DNA from: SHVO01 sp041905795
Lineage (GTDB): Bacteria; Pseudomonadota; Alphaproteobacteria; Rhodospirillales; Rhodospirillaceae
Direction: 5' to 3'
Assembly (NCBI GenBank): GCA_041905795.1
Contig: JAYRKL010000007.1
Span: forward strand, 62,001-126,000
Length of the DNA: 64,000 nt
The stretch's first letter is position 1; the number at the start of each line of letters is the position of its first letter. Of the stretch, positions 18,254 through 28,346 are shown one piece after another. The notes below the pieces were generated by a model that worked only from the letters and a program-made list of their open reading frames with translations, did no database searches and was not told the DNA's origin. A program made the position numbers and the translations under genes.

Positions 18254-21019
18254 TTATTCCGCCGCGGCGGTCGGTCGCGTGCTCTGGACCGACACATCGG
18301 CCGCGGCCACACCGATGGCTTTGCCGAGGGCCTCGCGGATCTGGCGGATCTTGGTCTCGTGTTCGACCTTCATGCCGAACACGTCCTTCACATAGAACAC
18401 GTCCACCACCCGTTCCCCATAGGTGGAGATATGGGCGGAGAAGATCTGCAGGCCCAGGTCGGTGATGGCCTTGGTGACGTCGAACAGGAAGCCGGGGCGG
18501 TCGTGGCCGTTGATCTCGATGACGCTGCCGACCTTGGAGGCGGCGTTGTCGATGATGACCCGGGGCGGCACCTCGAGGGCCTGGACGCGGCTGGGCAGGC
18601 GCGAGCCGACCTTGGGCAGTTCCTGGTTGAAGCGCAGGCGGCCTTCCAGGGCGGCGATGACCCTGGTCTTGATGCGCGAAAGGCGGGATTCCGAGGTGAT
18701 GGGCTCGCCTTCGAAATCCTGGAACGAGAAGGTATCCAGCGCCATGCCGCTGGAGAGGGTCAGGATCTTGGCGTCGACAATCGAAACACCGGCCACGGCC
18801 AGGGCGCCGGCGATCTTGGCGAACAGACCGGGATGGTCGGGGGTGTAGATCACCATTTCCGTGACCGCCTGGCCGGGATTGAAGTCGATGGCGATCTTGT
18901 CGCCGACTTCGTCGGCCGCGCGCATGAAATGCGCGAGCTTCTCGTGGGTGTCGGTGGTGTCGGTGAGCCAGAACCCCGGCGAGCTTAACGACAGGATGGT
19001 CTCGCGCATGCGTTCGGGCCAGTCGGCCAGGCGCTCGGCCAGGCGCGCCTTGGCGCCGGCGACGCGCGCGGCGACGCCGGTGGTGGTCTGGCCGCCGCTT
19101 AAATATTCGCTGGCGCGCTCGTACAGCTCCTTGAGCAGCGTCGCCTTCCAGTTGTTCCAGACGTTGGGGCCGACGGCGCGGATATCGGCGCAGGTGAGCA
19201 CCACCAGGAGTTTGAGCCGTTCCGGCGACTGCACGATCTCGGTGAACTTGGCGATGGTCTGCGGGTCGCCCAGGTCGCGCTTGAAGGCGGTGTTGCTCAT
19301 GACCAGGTGATTCTGCACCAGCCAGGCCACGGTTTCGGTCTCTTCCGGCGTCAGGCCCAGGCGCGGACAAAGCTCCATGGCGATCTGGGCGCCGAGGTCG
19401 GAGTGGTCGCCGCCGCGGCCCTTGGCGATGTCGTGCAGCAGCACCGCGGTATAGAGCGCGCGGCGCGACTGGATCTTGTGAATGATCTCGGTGGAGATCG
19501 GCAGTTCCACCTTGAGCTTGTCCTGCTCGATCCGCGAGAGAATCCCGATGGCGCGGATGGTGTGCTCGTCGGTGGTGTAGACGTGGTACATGTCGTACTG
19601 CATCTGCGCCACGACCCGGGCAAAGTCCGGGATGAAGCGGCCGAACACGCCGCACTCGCTCATGCGCCGGAGCGTCGCCTCGGGCCCCTTGGGCGAACAC
19701 AGGATATCCATGAAGGCGGCGTTGGCCGCGGGGTCGCGCCGCAAGGCCGAGACGCGCCGCGCGTAGTGCGAAATCGAGCGCAAGGTCGCCGGGTGGAAAT
19801 CGAGGTCGTTTTCCAGCGCCGTGCGGAAGATGGTGAGCAGGCGGATCGGCTCTTTGGCGAAGTCGTGATCGTCGGCGACGCCGATGCGCCCGCCTTCGAC
19901 GACGAAACCGTCGAGGGATTTGCGGCGCAGGGCCGCGGGCAGGCGGAAGATGGTCCTCTCCTTGCCGCGCTCCTCGATCAGGGTGCAGAAAATGCGCGTG
20001 AGATCGCCGACGTCGCGCGCCACCAGGAAGTAATGGCGCATGAAGCGTTCCACCGCCGTGGCGCCGGCCCGGCCGGTGTAGCCCAGGCGCGGCGCGATAT
20101 CGCGCTGCAGGTCGAAGGTCAGGCGGTTGTCGGCGCGGCCGGTCAGGTAGTGGATATGGCAGCGCACCGTCGACAGGAAATCATGGGCCTTGATGAAGCG
20201 GGTCGCGGCTTCGTCGTCGATGATCGCCTTGTCGGCCAGCTTGCGCACGTCCGAAACGCCGTAGAGATAGCGCGCGATCCAGAACAGGGTGTGGAGGTCG
20301 CGCAGGCCGCCTTTATCGTCCTTGACGTTGGGCTCGAGGCGGTAGCGGGAATCGCCCACCTTGAGGTGGCGTTCGTCGCGCTCGGCCAGCTTGGCCTGCA
20401 CGAATTCGGCGGCGGTGCCGCGCTTGATCTCCTTCTTGAAGCGGGCGATCAGTTCCGCCGCCAGCTCCTGGTCGCCCCAGATCCAGCGCGCCTCGAGCAG
20501 CGTGGTGCGGATGGTGAAGTCGGCCTTGGCCTGGCGCAGGTTCTCGTCCACCGAGCGCACGGCGTGGCCGACCTTCACGCCCAGGTCCCACAGGACATAG
20601 AGCATGAATTCCACCAGTTGCTCGGTGGTGGGCGTGGGCTTGTAGGGCAGCAGGAACAGGAGGTCGATGTCCGACAGCGGCGCCAGTTCGCCGCGGCCGT
20701 AGCCGCCGATGGCGACGATGCTGATGCGCTCGGCGGTGGTGGCCGCGCCCCGCGCGAAGACATGGGTGTTGGCGTAGTCGAACAGCACCCGGATGATCTG
20801 GTCCATCAGGAAGCTATGGGCGGCCACGGTCTCGGCGCCGGTGGACCGGTTGCTCTCCAGCCGCGCGCGGATCACGGCGGCGCCGGCCTTATGAGCGGCC
20901 TTGAGCTGCTCGACCAGATAGGTGCGCCGGGCTTCGGCGGTGGCGTCCGCGGCGTGACGGTCGAGTTCCTCCGCCAGGGCGCGGCGGTCGATGATGTCGC
21001 GGGGATGAAAAACCTGCAC
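18254..21019 (-). CDS. glnD: Bifunctional PII uridylyltransferase / uridylyl-removing enzyme
   Basis: A full-length 921-residue GlnD, the nitrogen sensor that adds or removes UMP on PII proteins. The nucleotidyltransferase motif GGYGRGELAPLSDIDLLF is at about 105-122. The HD-type hydrolase motif LHDIAKGRGGDHSDLGA lies near the middle. Two ACT domains that sense glutamine occupy the last about 200 residues (DHPGLFAKIAGALA and DRPGFLFDVTKAI). The start is a GTG at 21019 with GGGG six bases upstream. It lies in the conserved mutS-glnD-murJ neighbourhood. Confidence 0.97.
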   Translation of the reverse strand: MQVFHPRDIIDRRALAEELDRHAADATAEARRTYLVEQLKAAHKAGAAVIRARLESNRSTGAETVAAHSFLMDQIIRVLFDYANTHVFARGAATTAERISIVAIGGYGRGELAPLSDIDLLFLLPYKPTPTTEQLVEFMLYVLWDLGVKVGHAVRSVDENLRQAKADFTIRTTLLEARWIWGDQELAAELIARFKKEIKRGTAAEFVQAKLAERDERHLKVGDSRYRLEPNVKDDKGGLRDLHTLFWIARYLYGVSDVRKLADKAIIDDEAATRFIKAHDFLSTVRCHIHYLTGRADNRLTFDLQRDIAPRLGYTGRAGATAVERFMRHYFLVARDVGDLTRIFCTLIEERGKERTIFRLPAALRRKSLDGFVVEGGRIGVADDHDFAKEPIRLLTIFRTALENDLDFHPATLRSISHYARRVSALRRDPAANAAFMDILCSPKGPEATLRRMSECGVFGRFIPDFARVVAQMQYDMYHVYTTDEHTIRAIGILSRIEQDKLKVELPISTEIIHKIQSRRALYTAVLLHDIAKGRGGDHSDLGAQIAMELCPRLGLTPEETETVAWLVQNHLVMSNTAFKRDLGDPQTIAKFTEIVQSPERLKLLVVLTCADIRAVGPNVWNNWKATLLKELYERASEYLSGGQTTTGVAARVAGAKARLAERLADWPERMRETILSLSSPGFWLTDTTDTHEKLAHFMRAADEVGDKIAIDFNPGQAVTEMVIYTPDHPGLFAKIAGALAVAGVSIVDAKILTLSSGMALDTFSFQDFEGEPITSESRLSRIKTRVIAALEGRLRFNQELPKVGSRLPSRVQALEVPPRVIIDNAASKVGSVIEINGHDRPGFLFDVTKAITDLGLQIFSAHISTYGERVVDVFYVKDVFGMKVEHETKIRQIREALGKAIGVAAADVSVQSTRPTAAAE

Positions 21020-21037
21020 GTGAGACCCCGCGGACGC

Positions 21038-21457
21038 CTATCGGACCTTGAAGCCCTGCTGGCGCGCTTCTTCGTCGGGCACGTGAATGATGCGCTCCTT
21101 CGCCGCCCCGGGGCGCGCGAAGGATTGGGACGGCGGCGTCAGCGACGGCGTCACCGCAGTGGACGAGGACATGCCCGGCGCCGTTTTGGCCAGGGCGTCG
21201 ATGGCGAAGCGCGACTTCAATCGCGCGCTCACCACCGCCAGCAGTTCCAGGGTCTTGGCCTGGCCCACGAACACCAGCGCCAGCAGGAAAGCGCCTACGG
21301 CGCCGGCCATGGCGTAAATCTCGTTGACCCAGTCATAGCCCGAGAACGCCAGCAACAAGGCGATGATGCTGCCCAAAAGCGAGAGCAGGCCCATGGCGGA
21401 GAGAATCCGCGCCAGCGCCGGGATGTCGGGTTTGTCGGGGTCGATCTCAAAGACCAT
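21038..21457 (-). CDS. Hypothetical two-helix membrane protein
   Basis: I do not recognise a family. The 139 residues begin with a short cytosolic-looking stretch, then two hydrophobic helices (about 17-39 and 47-68). A polar tail rich in Ser, Pro and Ala follows, ending in basic and acidic residues. It lies 18 bases before glnD and 47 bases after the mutS stop on the same strand, so it is probably cotranscribed with glnD. A -10-like GATATACT lies about 30 bases upstream of its ATG. Confidence 0.6.
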   Translation of the reverse strand: MVFEIDPDKPDIPALARILSAMGLLSLLGSIIALLLAFSGYDWVNEIYAMAGAVGAFLLALVFVGQAKTLELLAVVSARLKSRFAIDALAKTAPGMSSSTAVTPSLTPPSQSFARPGAAKERIIHVPDEEARQQGFKVR

Positions 21458-21504
21458 GGGGCGCCCTTCGGGGTTACGGCCCTGAGTATATCAGACCGGA
21501 AGCC

Positions 21505-24258
21505 TTATCCCTTGTCGGGGATTAAAGCCTTGAGGCGGTAGAGGGTTTCCAGGGCTTCCCGGGGTGAGAGGGCGTCCGGGACCACCGCCGCCAGGGCTTC
21601 CGTCAGCGCGGCTCCGGGGCCCGGAGCCGCGGCCGGGCGCGGTTTGGCCAGGGCCGAGAACAGCGGCAGGTCGTCGGCGAGCTTCGCCGCGGACCCGGCG
21701 CGGGAGTCCTTTTCCAGGAGCGCCAGCACTTCCTCGGCCCGCGCGATCACCGCCGGCGGCAGGCCCGCCAGGCGGCCGACATGGATACCGTAAGAGCGGT
21801 CGGCGGCGCCGGGGCCGACCTCATGCAGGAAGATCACCTCGCCCTGCCACTCCTTCACCCGCATGGTGTGGGCGGCCAGGCCTTCGAGCCGCGCCGCCAG
21901 GGCGGTGAGTTCGTGATAGTGGGTGGCGAACAGCGCCCGGCAACCGTTGACGTCGTGCAGATGCTCCAAGGTCGCCCAGGCGATGGAGAGGCCGTCGAAG
22001 GTGGCGGTGCCGCGGCCGATCTCATCCAGGATCACGAACGACCGGCTGGTGGCCTGGTTGAGGATGGCGGCGGTCTCGACCATTTCCACCATGAACGTCG
22101 AGCGCCCGCGCGCGAGATCGTCGGCCGCGCCGACGCGCGAGAACAGCCGGTCGATCACGCCGATATGCGCCGCGGCGGCCGGCACGAAAGCGCCGGTCTG
22201 GGCCATGAGAGCGATCAAGGCGTTCTGGCGCAGGTAGGTGCTCTTGCCCGCCATATTGGGACCGGTGATCAGCCATAGCTGCGCCGCGTGGCCCGGCGCG
22301 TTCAGCGCACAGTCGTTGGCGACGAAGGGCGTGGCGCTGGCTTTGAGCGCAGCTTCCACCACCGGATGACGTCCGCCGGTGATGACGAATTCGCCGCCGG
22401 CGTCCACCACCGGGCGGGCGTGATTGCATTCCGCCGCCAAGGACGCCAGCGCCGCCGCCAGGTCCAGGCAGGCCATGGCGGTCGCGGCGGCGGCGATCTC
22501 GGCGGCGCGGCCGAGCACTTCGGCCGCCAGGTCGGCGAAGATCGAGAGTTCCAACGCCAGCGCCTTGTCGGCGGCGGACCGGATCTTGTCCTCCAGCTCG
22601 CCCAGCTCGACGGTGGTGAAGCGCATCGCGTTCGCCATGGTCTGGCGATGGATGAAGGGGCTTTTCATTCCGCCCCCCGAGATCGGAGAGGCGCGGGCGT
22701 CCTCCATCATCTTCTCGCCGTGCTTGGGCTGCACTTCGACGTAATAGCCGATGACGTTGTTGTGACGGATCTTGAGGCCGCCGATGCCGCTCTCGGCGGC
22801 GTAGCGGTTCTGCAGGCCGGCGATCAGTTGCCGGCTTTCGTCGCGCAGCTGCTTGAGTTCATCCAGGCGCGGGTCGTAGCCGGCGGCGACAAAACCGCCG
22901 TCGCGGGTGAGCAGCGGCAGCTCCGCCGCCAGGGCACGGGTGAGGCGCTCCACCAGTATTTGATGCTGTCCCAGGCCCTTCAGCGCCCGGTCTATGTCCG
23001 CCGGCGGCGGCAGGAACCCATGGGCGAGGTCGCTGATGCCGGCGCGCAACCGCGGCACCTGGGCGAGGCCGTCGCGGATCGCCGCCAGGTCGCGCGGGCC
23101 GCCGCGGCCCAAGGACAGGCGCGACAAGGCGCGCTCGAGGTCGGGGCAGCCCTTGAGCTGCTCGCGCACGCCGTCGCGGGCGCGGGCGGCGTTGACGAAA
23201 AACGCCACCGCGTCGAGGCGGGCGTTGATGGCGGCGGGATCGGTGAGCGGGGCCCCCAGGCGCGCCGCCAGCAGCCGCGCGCCCGCGCCGGTGACGGTGC
23301 GGTCGATGACGTCGAGCAGGCTGCCGCGTTTGTGGCCCGCCATGGTCTCGGTGAGTTCGAGATTGCGCCGGGTGGCGGCGTCGATCTCCATGACCGCGCC
23401 TTCGCCCACTCGCTGCGGCGTCCCAAGGCGCGGCAATTTGCCCTTCTGGGTCAGTTCGACATAGTCCACCAGCGCGCCGGCCGCGGCCACCTCGGCGCGG
23501 GTGAAGGCGCCGAAGGCGTCCAGGGTGCCGACGTTGAACAACCTCTCCAGTCTTTTGCGAGCGTTGTCGGAATCGAACCGCGGCGACGGCAGTGGGCTGA
23601 GGACGCTTTTCCAATGCTCGATCGCCGCCATGACGGCCGCGTCGCCGAGCGCCCGGTCCGGCAGCAGCAGTTCGCCGGGGTTGAGGCGCGCGAGCGCCGC
23701 CGCCAGACCGGTCTGCGGCACCAGTTGCACGCTGAAATCGCCGGTGGAGACATCGAGCCAGGCCAGGCCCCAGCGCGCCGAAGACTCGCCCTTCACCTGG
23801 GCGAGAGCCGCCAGATAATTATGAGCGCGGGCGTCGAGCAGGGCGTCCTCGGTCAGGGTGCCGGGGGTGATCAGCCGCACCACGTCGCGCTTGACCACCG
23901 ACTTGGCGCCGCGCTTCTTGGCTTCGGCCGGGTCTTCCAGCTGCTCGCAGACCGCCACCTTGAAGCCGGCGCGGATCAGCTTGGCCAGATAGACGTCGTG
24001 GGAATGCACCGGCACCCCGCACATGGGGATGTCGTCGCCGGCGTGCTTACCGCGTTTGGTGAGGGCGATGTCGAGCGCCTGGGACGCACGCCTGGCGTCG
24101 TCGAAGAACAGCTCGTAGAAATCCCCCATGCGGTAGAACAGCAGCGCGTCGGGATACCCCGCCTTCACGGACAGGTATTGCGCCATCAGCGGGGTGGTAT
24201 CGGCGGCTTCCGGTGCCGGCGATTCGACACTGCGCGGGTCTACGGTTTCATCTGGCAC
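21505..24258 (-). CDS. mutS: DNA mismatch repair protein MutS
   Basis: A 917-residue mismatch-recognition ATPase. The N-terminal mismatch-binding motif is present in YRMGDFYELFFDDA, giving the Phe-x-Glu wedge (F-Y-E). The C-terminal ATPase shows Walker A GPNMAGKSTYLRQ and Walker B VILDEIGRGTATFDG. The protein acts with MutL on replication errors; mutL is not in the window. The start is a GTG at 24258; an ATG at 24186 is a possible alternative, losing a poorly conserved 24-residue leader. Confidence 0.96.
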   Translation of the reverse strand: MPDETVDPRSVESPAPEAADTTPLMAQYLSVKAGYPDALLFYRMGDFYELFFDDARRASQALDIALTKRGKHAGDDIPMCGVPVHSHDVYLAKLIRAGFKVAVCEQLEDPAEAKKRGAKSVVKRDVVRLITPGTLTEDALLDARAHNYLAALAQVKGESSARWGLAWLDVSTGDFSVQLVPQTGLAAALARLNPGELLLPDRALGDAAVMAAIEHWKSVLSPLPSPRFDSDNARKRLERLFNVGTLDAFGAFTRAEVAAAGALVDYVELTQKGKLPRLGTPQRVGEGAVMEIDAATRRNLELTETMAGHKRGSLLDVIDRTVTGAGARLLAARLGAPLTDPAAINARLDAVAFFVNAARARDGVREQLKGCPDLERALSRLSLGRGGPRDLAAIRDGLAQVPRLRAGISDLAHGFLPPPADIDRALKGLGQHQILVERLTRALAAELPLLTRDGGFVAAGYDPRLDELKQLRDESRQLIAGLQNRYAAESGIGGLKIRHNNVIGYYVEVQPKHGEKMMEDARASPISGGGMKSPFIHRQTMANAMRFTTVELGELEDKIRSAADKALALELSIFADLAAEVLGRAAEIAAAATAMACLDLAAALASLAAECNHARPVVDAGGEFVITGGRHPVVEAALKASATPFVANDCALNAPGHAAQLWLITGPNMAGKSTYLRQNALIALMAQTGAFVPAAAAHIGVIDRLFSRVGAADDLARGRSTFMVEMVETAAILNQATSRSFVILDEIGRGTATFDGLSIAWATLEHLHDVNGCRALFATHYHELTALAARLEGLAAHTMRVKEWQGEVIFLHEVGPGAADRSYGIHVGRLAGLPPAVIARAEEVLALLEKDSRAGSAAKLADDLPLFSALAKPRPAAAPGPGAALTEALAAVVPDALSPREALETLYRLKALIPDKG

Positions 24259-24568
24259 AAAAAGCGGTCCGCTCGGTCAATATTTGGGTGGCGCAGACTA
24301 TATCAGACCAGGGGTGGGTGCGAGGGCCGGCGACCCTACTATCGCAATGCGCGCGGGCCCCAAAATTTCGCCGTCCTTCGCTTTGCACCGCGCGCGCGCG
24401 TCGTGCAACAATGCGCGCGGGAGAAGACCTGCCTCGACCCGATCAAGGGGCCTTGAAGCGCGCCGGGGAAGCCCTTCGGCGCATCGCCGGGTTTTGAGCT
24501 GGTGCAGGTCGCGCGCCCAAGGCCAACGCGCGCCGGAACGCGCGCCACTACAGAGGTGCACAGCATTG
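24259..24568. other. 310-bp divergent intergenic region between mutS and maeB
   Basis: No convincing gene. It is rich in alternating CGCGCG runs (around 24389-24401 and 24519-24544). On the left it carries a TATATCAGACC word about 40 bases upstream of mutS that recurs upstream of the 139-residue gene. On the right it holds a possible maeB promoter. Confidence 0.6.
24383..24412 (+). promoter_or_regulatory. Possible promoter for maeB
   Basis: TTGCAC (24383-24388) and AACAAT (24407-24412) are 18 bases apart on the + strand, about 155 bases before the maeB start. The spacer is a CG alternating run. The match is moderate and untested. Confidence 0.28.
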
Positions 24569-26899
24569 ATGGACAAGATCGTGAATCCTAAACCTTCCGC
24601 CAAACCGGCCGGCAAGCCGGTCCGCCGCAATTTCGACCAGGAAGCCCTGGTGTTTCACGCCACCGGCAAGCCCGGCAAGGTCGAGATCACGCCCACCAAG
24701 CCGCTGACCACCCAGCACGACCTGTCGCTGGCCTATTCGCCGGGCGTCGCCGCCCCCTGCCTGGAGATCGCCCGCGATCCCGCCACGGCCTACGACTACA
24801 CCGCCAAGGGAAATCTCGTCGCCGTCATCTCCAACGGCACCGCGGTGCTGGGCCTCGGCGACCTGGGCGCCCTGGCCGGCAAGCCGGTGATGGAAGGCAA
24901 GGCGGTGCTGTTCAAGCGCTTCGCCGACGTCGACGGCATCGACCTCGAGGTCGACACCAGGGACACCGACGAATTCATCAACTGCGTGAAGCTGCTGGGC
25001 CCGTCCTGGGGCGGCATCAACCTCGAGGACATCAAGGCGCCCGAATGCTTCGTGATCGAGAGCCGCCTGCGCGAACTCATGGACATTCCGGTGTTCCATG
25101 ACGACCAGCACGGCACCGCCATCATCTGCACCGCCGGCATGATCAACGCCGCCGAGATCACCGGGCGCAAGCTTTCGGACATCAAACTGGTGGTGAACGG
25201 CGCCGGCGCCGCCGCCATCTCCTGCGTCGAACTGGCGCGCGCCATGGGCGTGCGCGCCGAGAACGTGATCATGTGCGATTCCAAGGGCGTGATCTATCAG
25301 GGCCGCACCGAGGGCATGAACCAGTGGAAGTCGGCCCACGCCGCCGCCACCGACAAACGCACCCTCGAACAGGCCCTCGACGGCGCCGATGTGTTCTTCG
25401 GCCTGTCGGTGAAAGGCGCGGTGACGCCGGCCATGGTCAAGGCCATGGCCCGGAAACCGATCATCTTCGCCATGGCCAACCCCGACCCCGAGATCACGCC
25501 GGAAGAGGTGGCGGAAGTGCGCAACGACGCCATCGTCGCCACCGGCCGCTCGGACTATCCCAACCAGGTCAACAACGTGCTCGGGTTCCCGTTCATCTTC
25601 CGCGGCGCGCTGGATGTGCGCGCCCGCACCATCAACGAGGAAATGAAGCTGGCGGCCGCCCGCGCGCTGGCCGATCTCGCCCGCCAGGACGTGCCCGACG
25701 AGGTCGCCGCCGCCTACGCCGGCCGTAAATTGCGTTACGGCCCCGAGTACATCATCCCGGTGCCGTTCGATCCGCGCCTGATCTCCACCGTGCCGCCGGC
25801 GGTGGCCCGCGCCGCCATGGACACGGGTGTGGCGCGCAAACCCATCACCGACATGGAAGCCTATAAGAAGCAGCTGTCGGCGCGGCTCAACCCGATCTTC
25901 GCGAGCATGCAGAGCATCTCGGCGGAAGTGACCCGGGCGCCGCGCACGGTGGTGTTCGCCGAAGGCGAGGAGGAACGTTCGATCCGCGCCGCCATCGCCT
26001 ATCGCAATGCCGGCTACGGCAAAGCCATCCTGGTGGCGCGCCGCCGCAAGGTGGAACAGGCCATCCAGGAGCTGTCGATCCGGCCCGAGGAGCTGGAGGG
26101 CATCACCATCGCCAACGCCCGAGAGTCGGCCCATATCGGAGAGTACGCCGACTATCTCTACAACCGCCTCCAGCGCCAGGGTGTTCTGCAGCGCGATTGC
26201 GAGCGCATGGTCAACCAGGACCGCAATGTGTTCGCCGCCTGCATGGTGGCGCACGGCCACGGCGACACCATGGTCACCGGCCTCACCCGCAACTACCACA
26301 CCGCGCTGGCCGACGTGCGCCGCGTGATCGACAACGCCCCCACCGCGCCGGTGTTCGGCCTGACCATGATCGTCGTCAAGGGCCACACCCTGTTCATCGC
26401 CGACACCGCCGTCCATGAACGCCCGAGCGCCGACGTGGTCGCCCATATCGCCATGGAGAGCGCGGGCGTGGTGCGGCGCCTGGGTCACGAACCGAAAGTC
26501 GCATTACTGTCATATTCCAACTTCGGAAATCCGCCCGGCCCGGTGGCCAACACCATGCGCGACGCGGTGCGCATCCTGGAAGGCGAGTCCGCCGCCGGGC
26601 GCGTCGACTTCGAATTCGACGGCGAAATGGGCGTCGACGTGGCCTTGGACATGAACCGCGAGCGGATCTATCCGTTCTGCCGCCTGACCGGTCCCGCCAA
26701 TATCCTGGTCATGCCCGGCCTGCACGCCGCCACCATCTCGACCCGGCTGGTGCAGCGTTTCGGCGCCGCCACCTCCATCGGGCCTCTGCTGATCGGCCTG
26801 GAGAAGCCGGTGCAGATTGTCGGGATGGATGCAGGCGTCTCCGATCTGGTACAGATGGCGCTGATGGCGGCCCATATCGGTGCGACCGCCGCCCGTTGA
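24569..26899 (+). CDS. maeB: NADP-dependent malic enzyme with C-terminal phosphotransacetylase-like domain
   Basis: A 776-residue fusion. Residues 1 to about 440 are malic enzyme: HDLSLAYSPGVAAPCLEIA, FHDDQHGTAII and the nucleotide motif NGAGAAAISC. The rest is a phosphate acetyl/butyryltransferase-like domain, from about residue 455. It decarboxylates malate to pyruvate and makes NADPH; in this family the second domain is regulatory, responding to acetyl-CoA. The open frame extends upstream to 24194, but conservation begins at the ATG at 24569. The phoR-like gene starts 19 bases after it. Confidence 0.95.
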   Translation: MDKIVNPKPSAKPAGKPVRRNFDQEALVFHATGKPGKVEITPTKPLTTQHDLSLAYSPGVAAPCLEIARDPATAYDYTAKGNLVAVISNGTAVLGLGDLGALAGKPVMEGKAVLFKRFADVDGIDLEVDTRDTDEFINCVKLLGPSWGGINLEDIKAPECFVIESRLRELMDIPVFHDDQHGTAIICTAGMINAAEITGRKLSDIKLVVNGAGAAAISCVELARAMGVRAENVIMCDSKGVIYQGRTEGMNQWKSAHAAATDKRTLEQALDGADVFFGLSVKGAVTPAMVKAMARKPIIFAMANPDPEITPEEVAEVRNDAIVATGRSDYPNQVNNVLGFPFIFRGALDVRARTINEEMKLAAARALADLARQDVPDEVAAAYAGRKLRYGPEYIIPVPFDPRLISTVPPAVARAAMDTGVARKPITDMEAYKKQLSARLNPIFASMQSISAEVTRAPRTVVFAEGEEERSIRAAIAYRNAGYGKAILVARRRKVEQAIQELSIRPEELEGITIANARESAHIGEYADYLYNRLQRQGVLQRDCERMVNQDRNVFAACMVAHGHGDTMVTGLTRNYHTALADVRRVIDNAPTAPVFGLTMIVVKGHTLFIADTAVHERPSADVVAHIAMESAGVVRRLGHEPKVALLSYSNFGNPPGPVANTMRDAVRILEGESAAGRVDFEFDGEMGVDVALDMNRERIYPFCRLTGPANILVMPGLHAATISTRLVQRFGAATSIGPLLIGLEKPVQIVGMDAGVSDLVQMALMAAHIGATAAR

Positions 26900-26918
26900 G
26901 ACATAACCCTTAGGGACA

Positions 26919-28346
26919 ATGCCGCCAGCCTCGTTTCGCCGGCTTCTCGCTTGGTCGTTCGGTCCCTGTATTCCCGCCTGGATCGTGCTTGCGGGGCTGG
27001 TGGTTTTCGCCGGCCTCGACCGCATCGCCGCGTTGGTGGGCGGCGGCATAGTCTTTGCCCTGATGGCGATTCTGGTGTTCACCCGGCTCGCGGATTTCGA
27101 CCGGCTGATCCGCTACGCCGAAGAGTCCCTGCTCAACCCGGACGCCCCGTTGCCGGACCTTCGCCGTTCGGCCACGGCGCGCCGGCTGCTGACGGCCATC
27201 GCCGCGCTCCGCAAACTGTGGACCGAACGCCGCGAGGCCGCCGCCGGGATCGCGCGCTCCGGCCAGGACGTGCTGGACGCCCTGCCCGATCCGCTGATCC
27301 TCATCGACCGGCGCCGGCGCATCATCAGCGCCAACACCGCCGCCGGTGAGCTGTTCGACATGGACCGCACCGCCCAGCGCCTGGCGGGCCGGGACCTCGC
27401 CAGCGTCATCCGCGATCCCAAGGTGCTGGAAGCCGCCGACCTCGCCCTTCAGCAGGGCCGCAAGGGCGCCACGCAGTTCACGCTGCCGTCACCCGTCGAG
27501 CACACCTTCGGCGCCCTGGTGGCGCCGCTGACGGCGGCCAATGCCGACGGCACCGCCGCGGTGGTCGCCCTTTACGACCAGACCGAACGCCTCAAGACCG
27601 ACCGCATGCGCGCCGATTTCGTCGCCAACGCCAGCCATGAATTGCGCACGCCGCTGGCCGCCGTCCTGGGTTTCATCGAGACCCTGCAAGGACCCGCCAA
27701 GGACGACGCCGAGGCCCGGGAGCAGTTCCTGGACATCATGCTGAAGCAGGCCAACCGCATGACCCGGCTGATCGACGACCTGCTCTCGCTGTCGCGCATC
27801 GAACTGCGCGAGCACACCCGGCCCACGGCGGCGGTGAACGTCGAGGACGTCATCCGCGCCACCGTGGAACTGTTCGACCGCCAGGCCAAGGACCGGCGCA
27901 CCACCGTGACCGTGAACATCGCCGCCGACGTGCCGGCGGTGATCGGCGATACCGGCGAGCTGGGGCAGGTGTTCCACAACCTGCTGGGCAACGCCATCAA
28001 GTACGGCGGCGAGGACGGCAAAGTCGAGATCGTCGCCACGCTGTCCGACGATCGCCCGCCCGCCATGCAGGGCCGCGGCCCTTGCGTGCGCATCGACGTC
28101 AAAGATTCCGGCGAGGGCATTCCGCGCGAACACCTGCCGCGCCTGACCGAGCGCTTCTATCGCATCGACACGGCGCGTTCGCGCCAGTTGGGCGGGACGG
28201 GTTTGGGCCTCGCCATCGTCAAGCACATCGTCAATCGACACCGCGGCGCCATGACCATCGACAGCGAGATCGGCCAGGGGTCGGTGTTCACCGTCTTCCT
28301 GCCGCCGGCCAGCCAGGCGAACGGCCCGAATGGAGCGTCGCGCTAG
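26919..28346 (+). CDS. phoR: PhoR-type sensor histidine kinase
   Basis: A 475-residue membrane sensor kinase. Two hydrophobic helices lie within the first 55 residues with almost no periplasmic loop, as in phosphate-responsive PhoR. A PAS domain follows (about 115-225). The HisKA domain has its phosphoacceptor in ASHELRTPLAAV, and the ATPase domain shows the N box HNLLGNAIKYG, G1 DSGEGIP and G2 GGTGLGLAIVKHI. No response regulator, pst or phoU gene is adjacent, which is unusual. It follows maeB closely and may share its transcript. Its end overlaps the convergent permease stop by four bases. Confidence 0.85.
   Translation: MPPASFRRLLAWSFGPCIPAWIVLAGLVVFAGLDRIAALVGGGIVFALMAILVFTRLADFDRLIRYAEESLLNPDAPLPDLRRSATARRLLTAIAALRKLWTERREAAAGIARSGQDVLDALPDPLILIDRRRRIISANTAAGELFDMDRTAQRLAGRDLASVIRDPKVLEAADLALQQGRKGATQFTLPSPVEHTFGALVAPLTAANADGTAAVVALYDQTERLKTDRMRADFVANASHELRTPLAAVLGFIETLQGPAKDDAEAREQFLDIMLKQANRMTRLIDDLLSLSRIELREHTRPTAAVNVEDVIRATVELFDRQAKDRRTTVTVNIAADVPAVIGDTGELGQVFHNLLGNAIKYGGEDGKVEIVATLSDDRPPAMQGRGPCVRIDVKDSGEGIPREHLPRLTERFYRIDTARSRQLGGTGLGLAIVKHIVNRHRGAMTIDSEIGQGSVFTVFLPPASQANGPNGASR

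Noticed and set aside
18054..19700. 548-codon minus-strand frame over glnD/murJ
   Set aside because: Same strand but different frame from glnD, which has full family motifs. The alternative is Arg/Pro/Ala-rich without structure.
24194..24568. N-terminal extension of maeB in the same open frame
   Set aside because: It overlaps mutS and the intergenic region, is not malic-enzyme-like, and the family start is at 24569.
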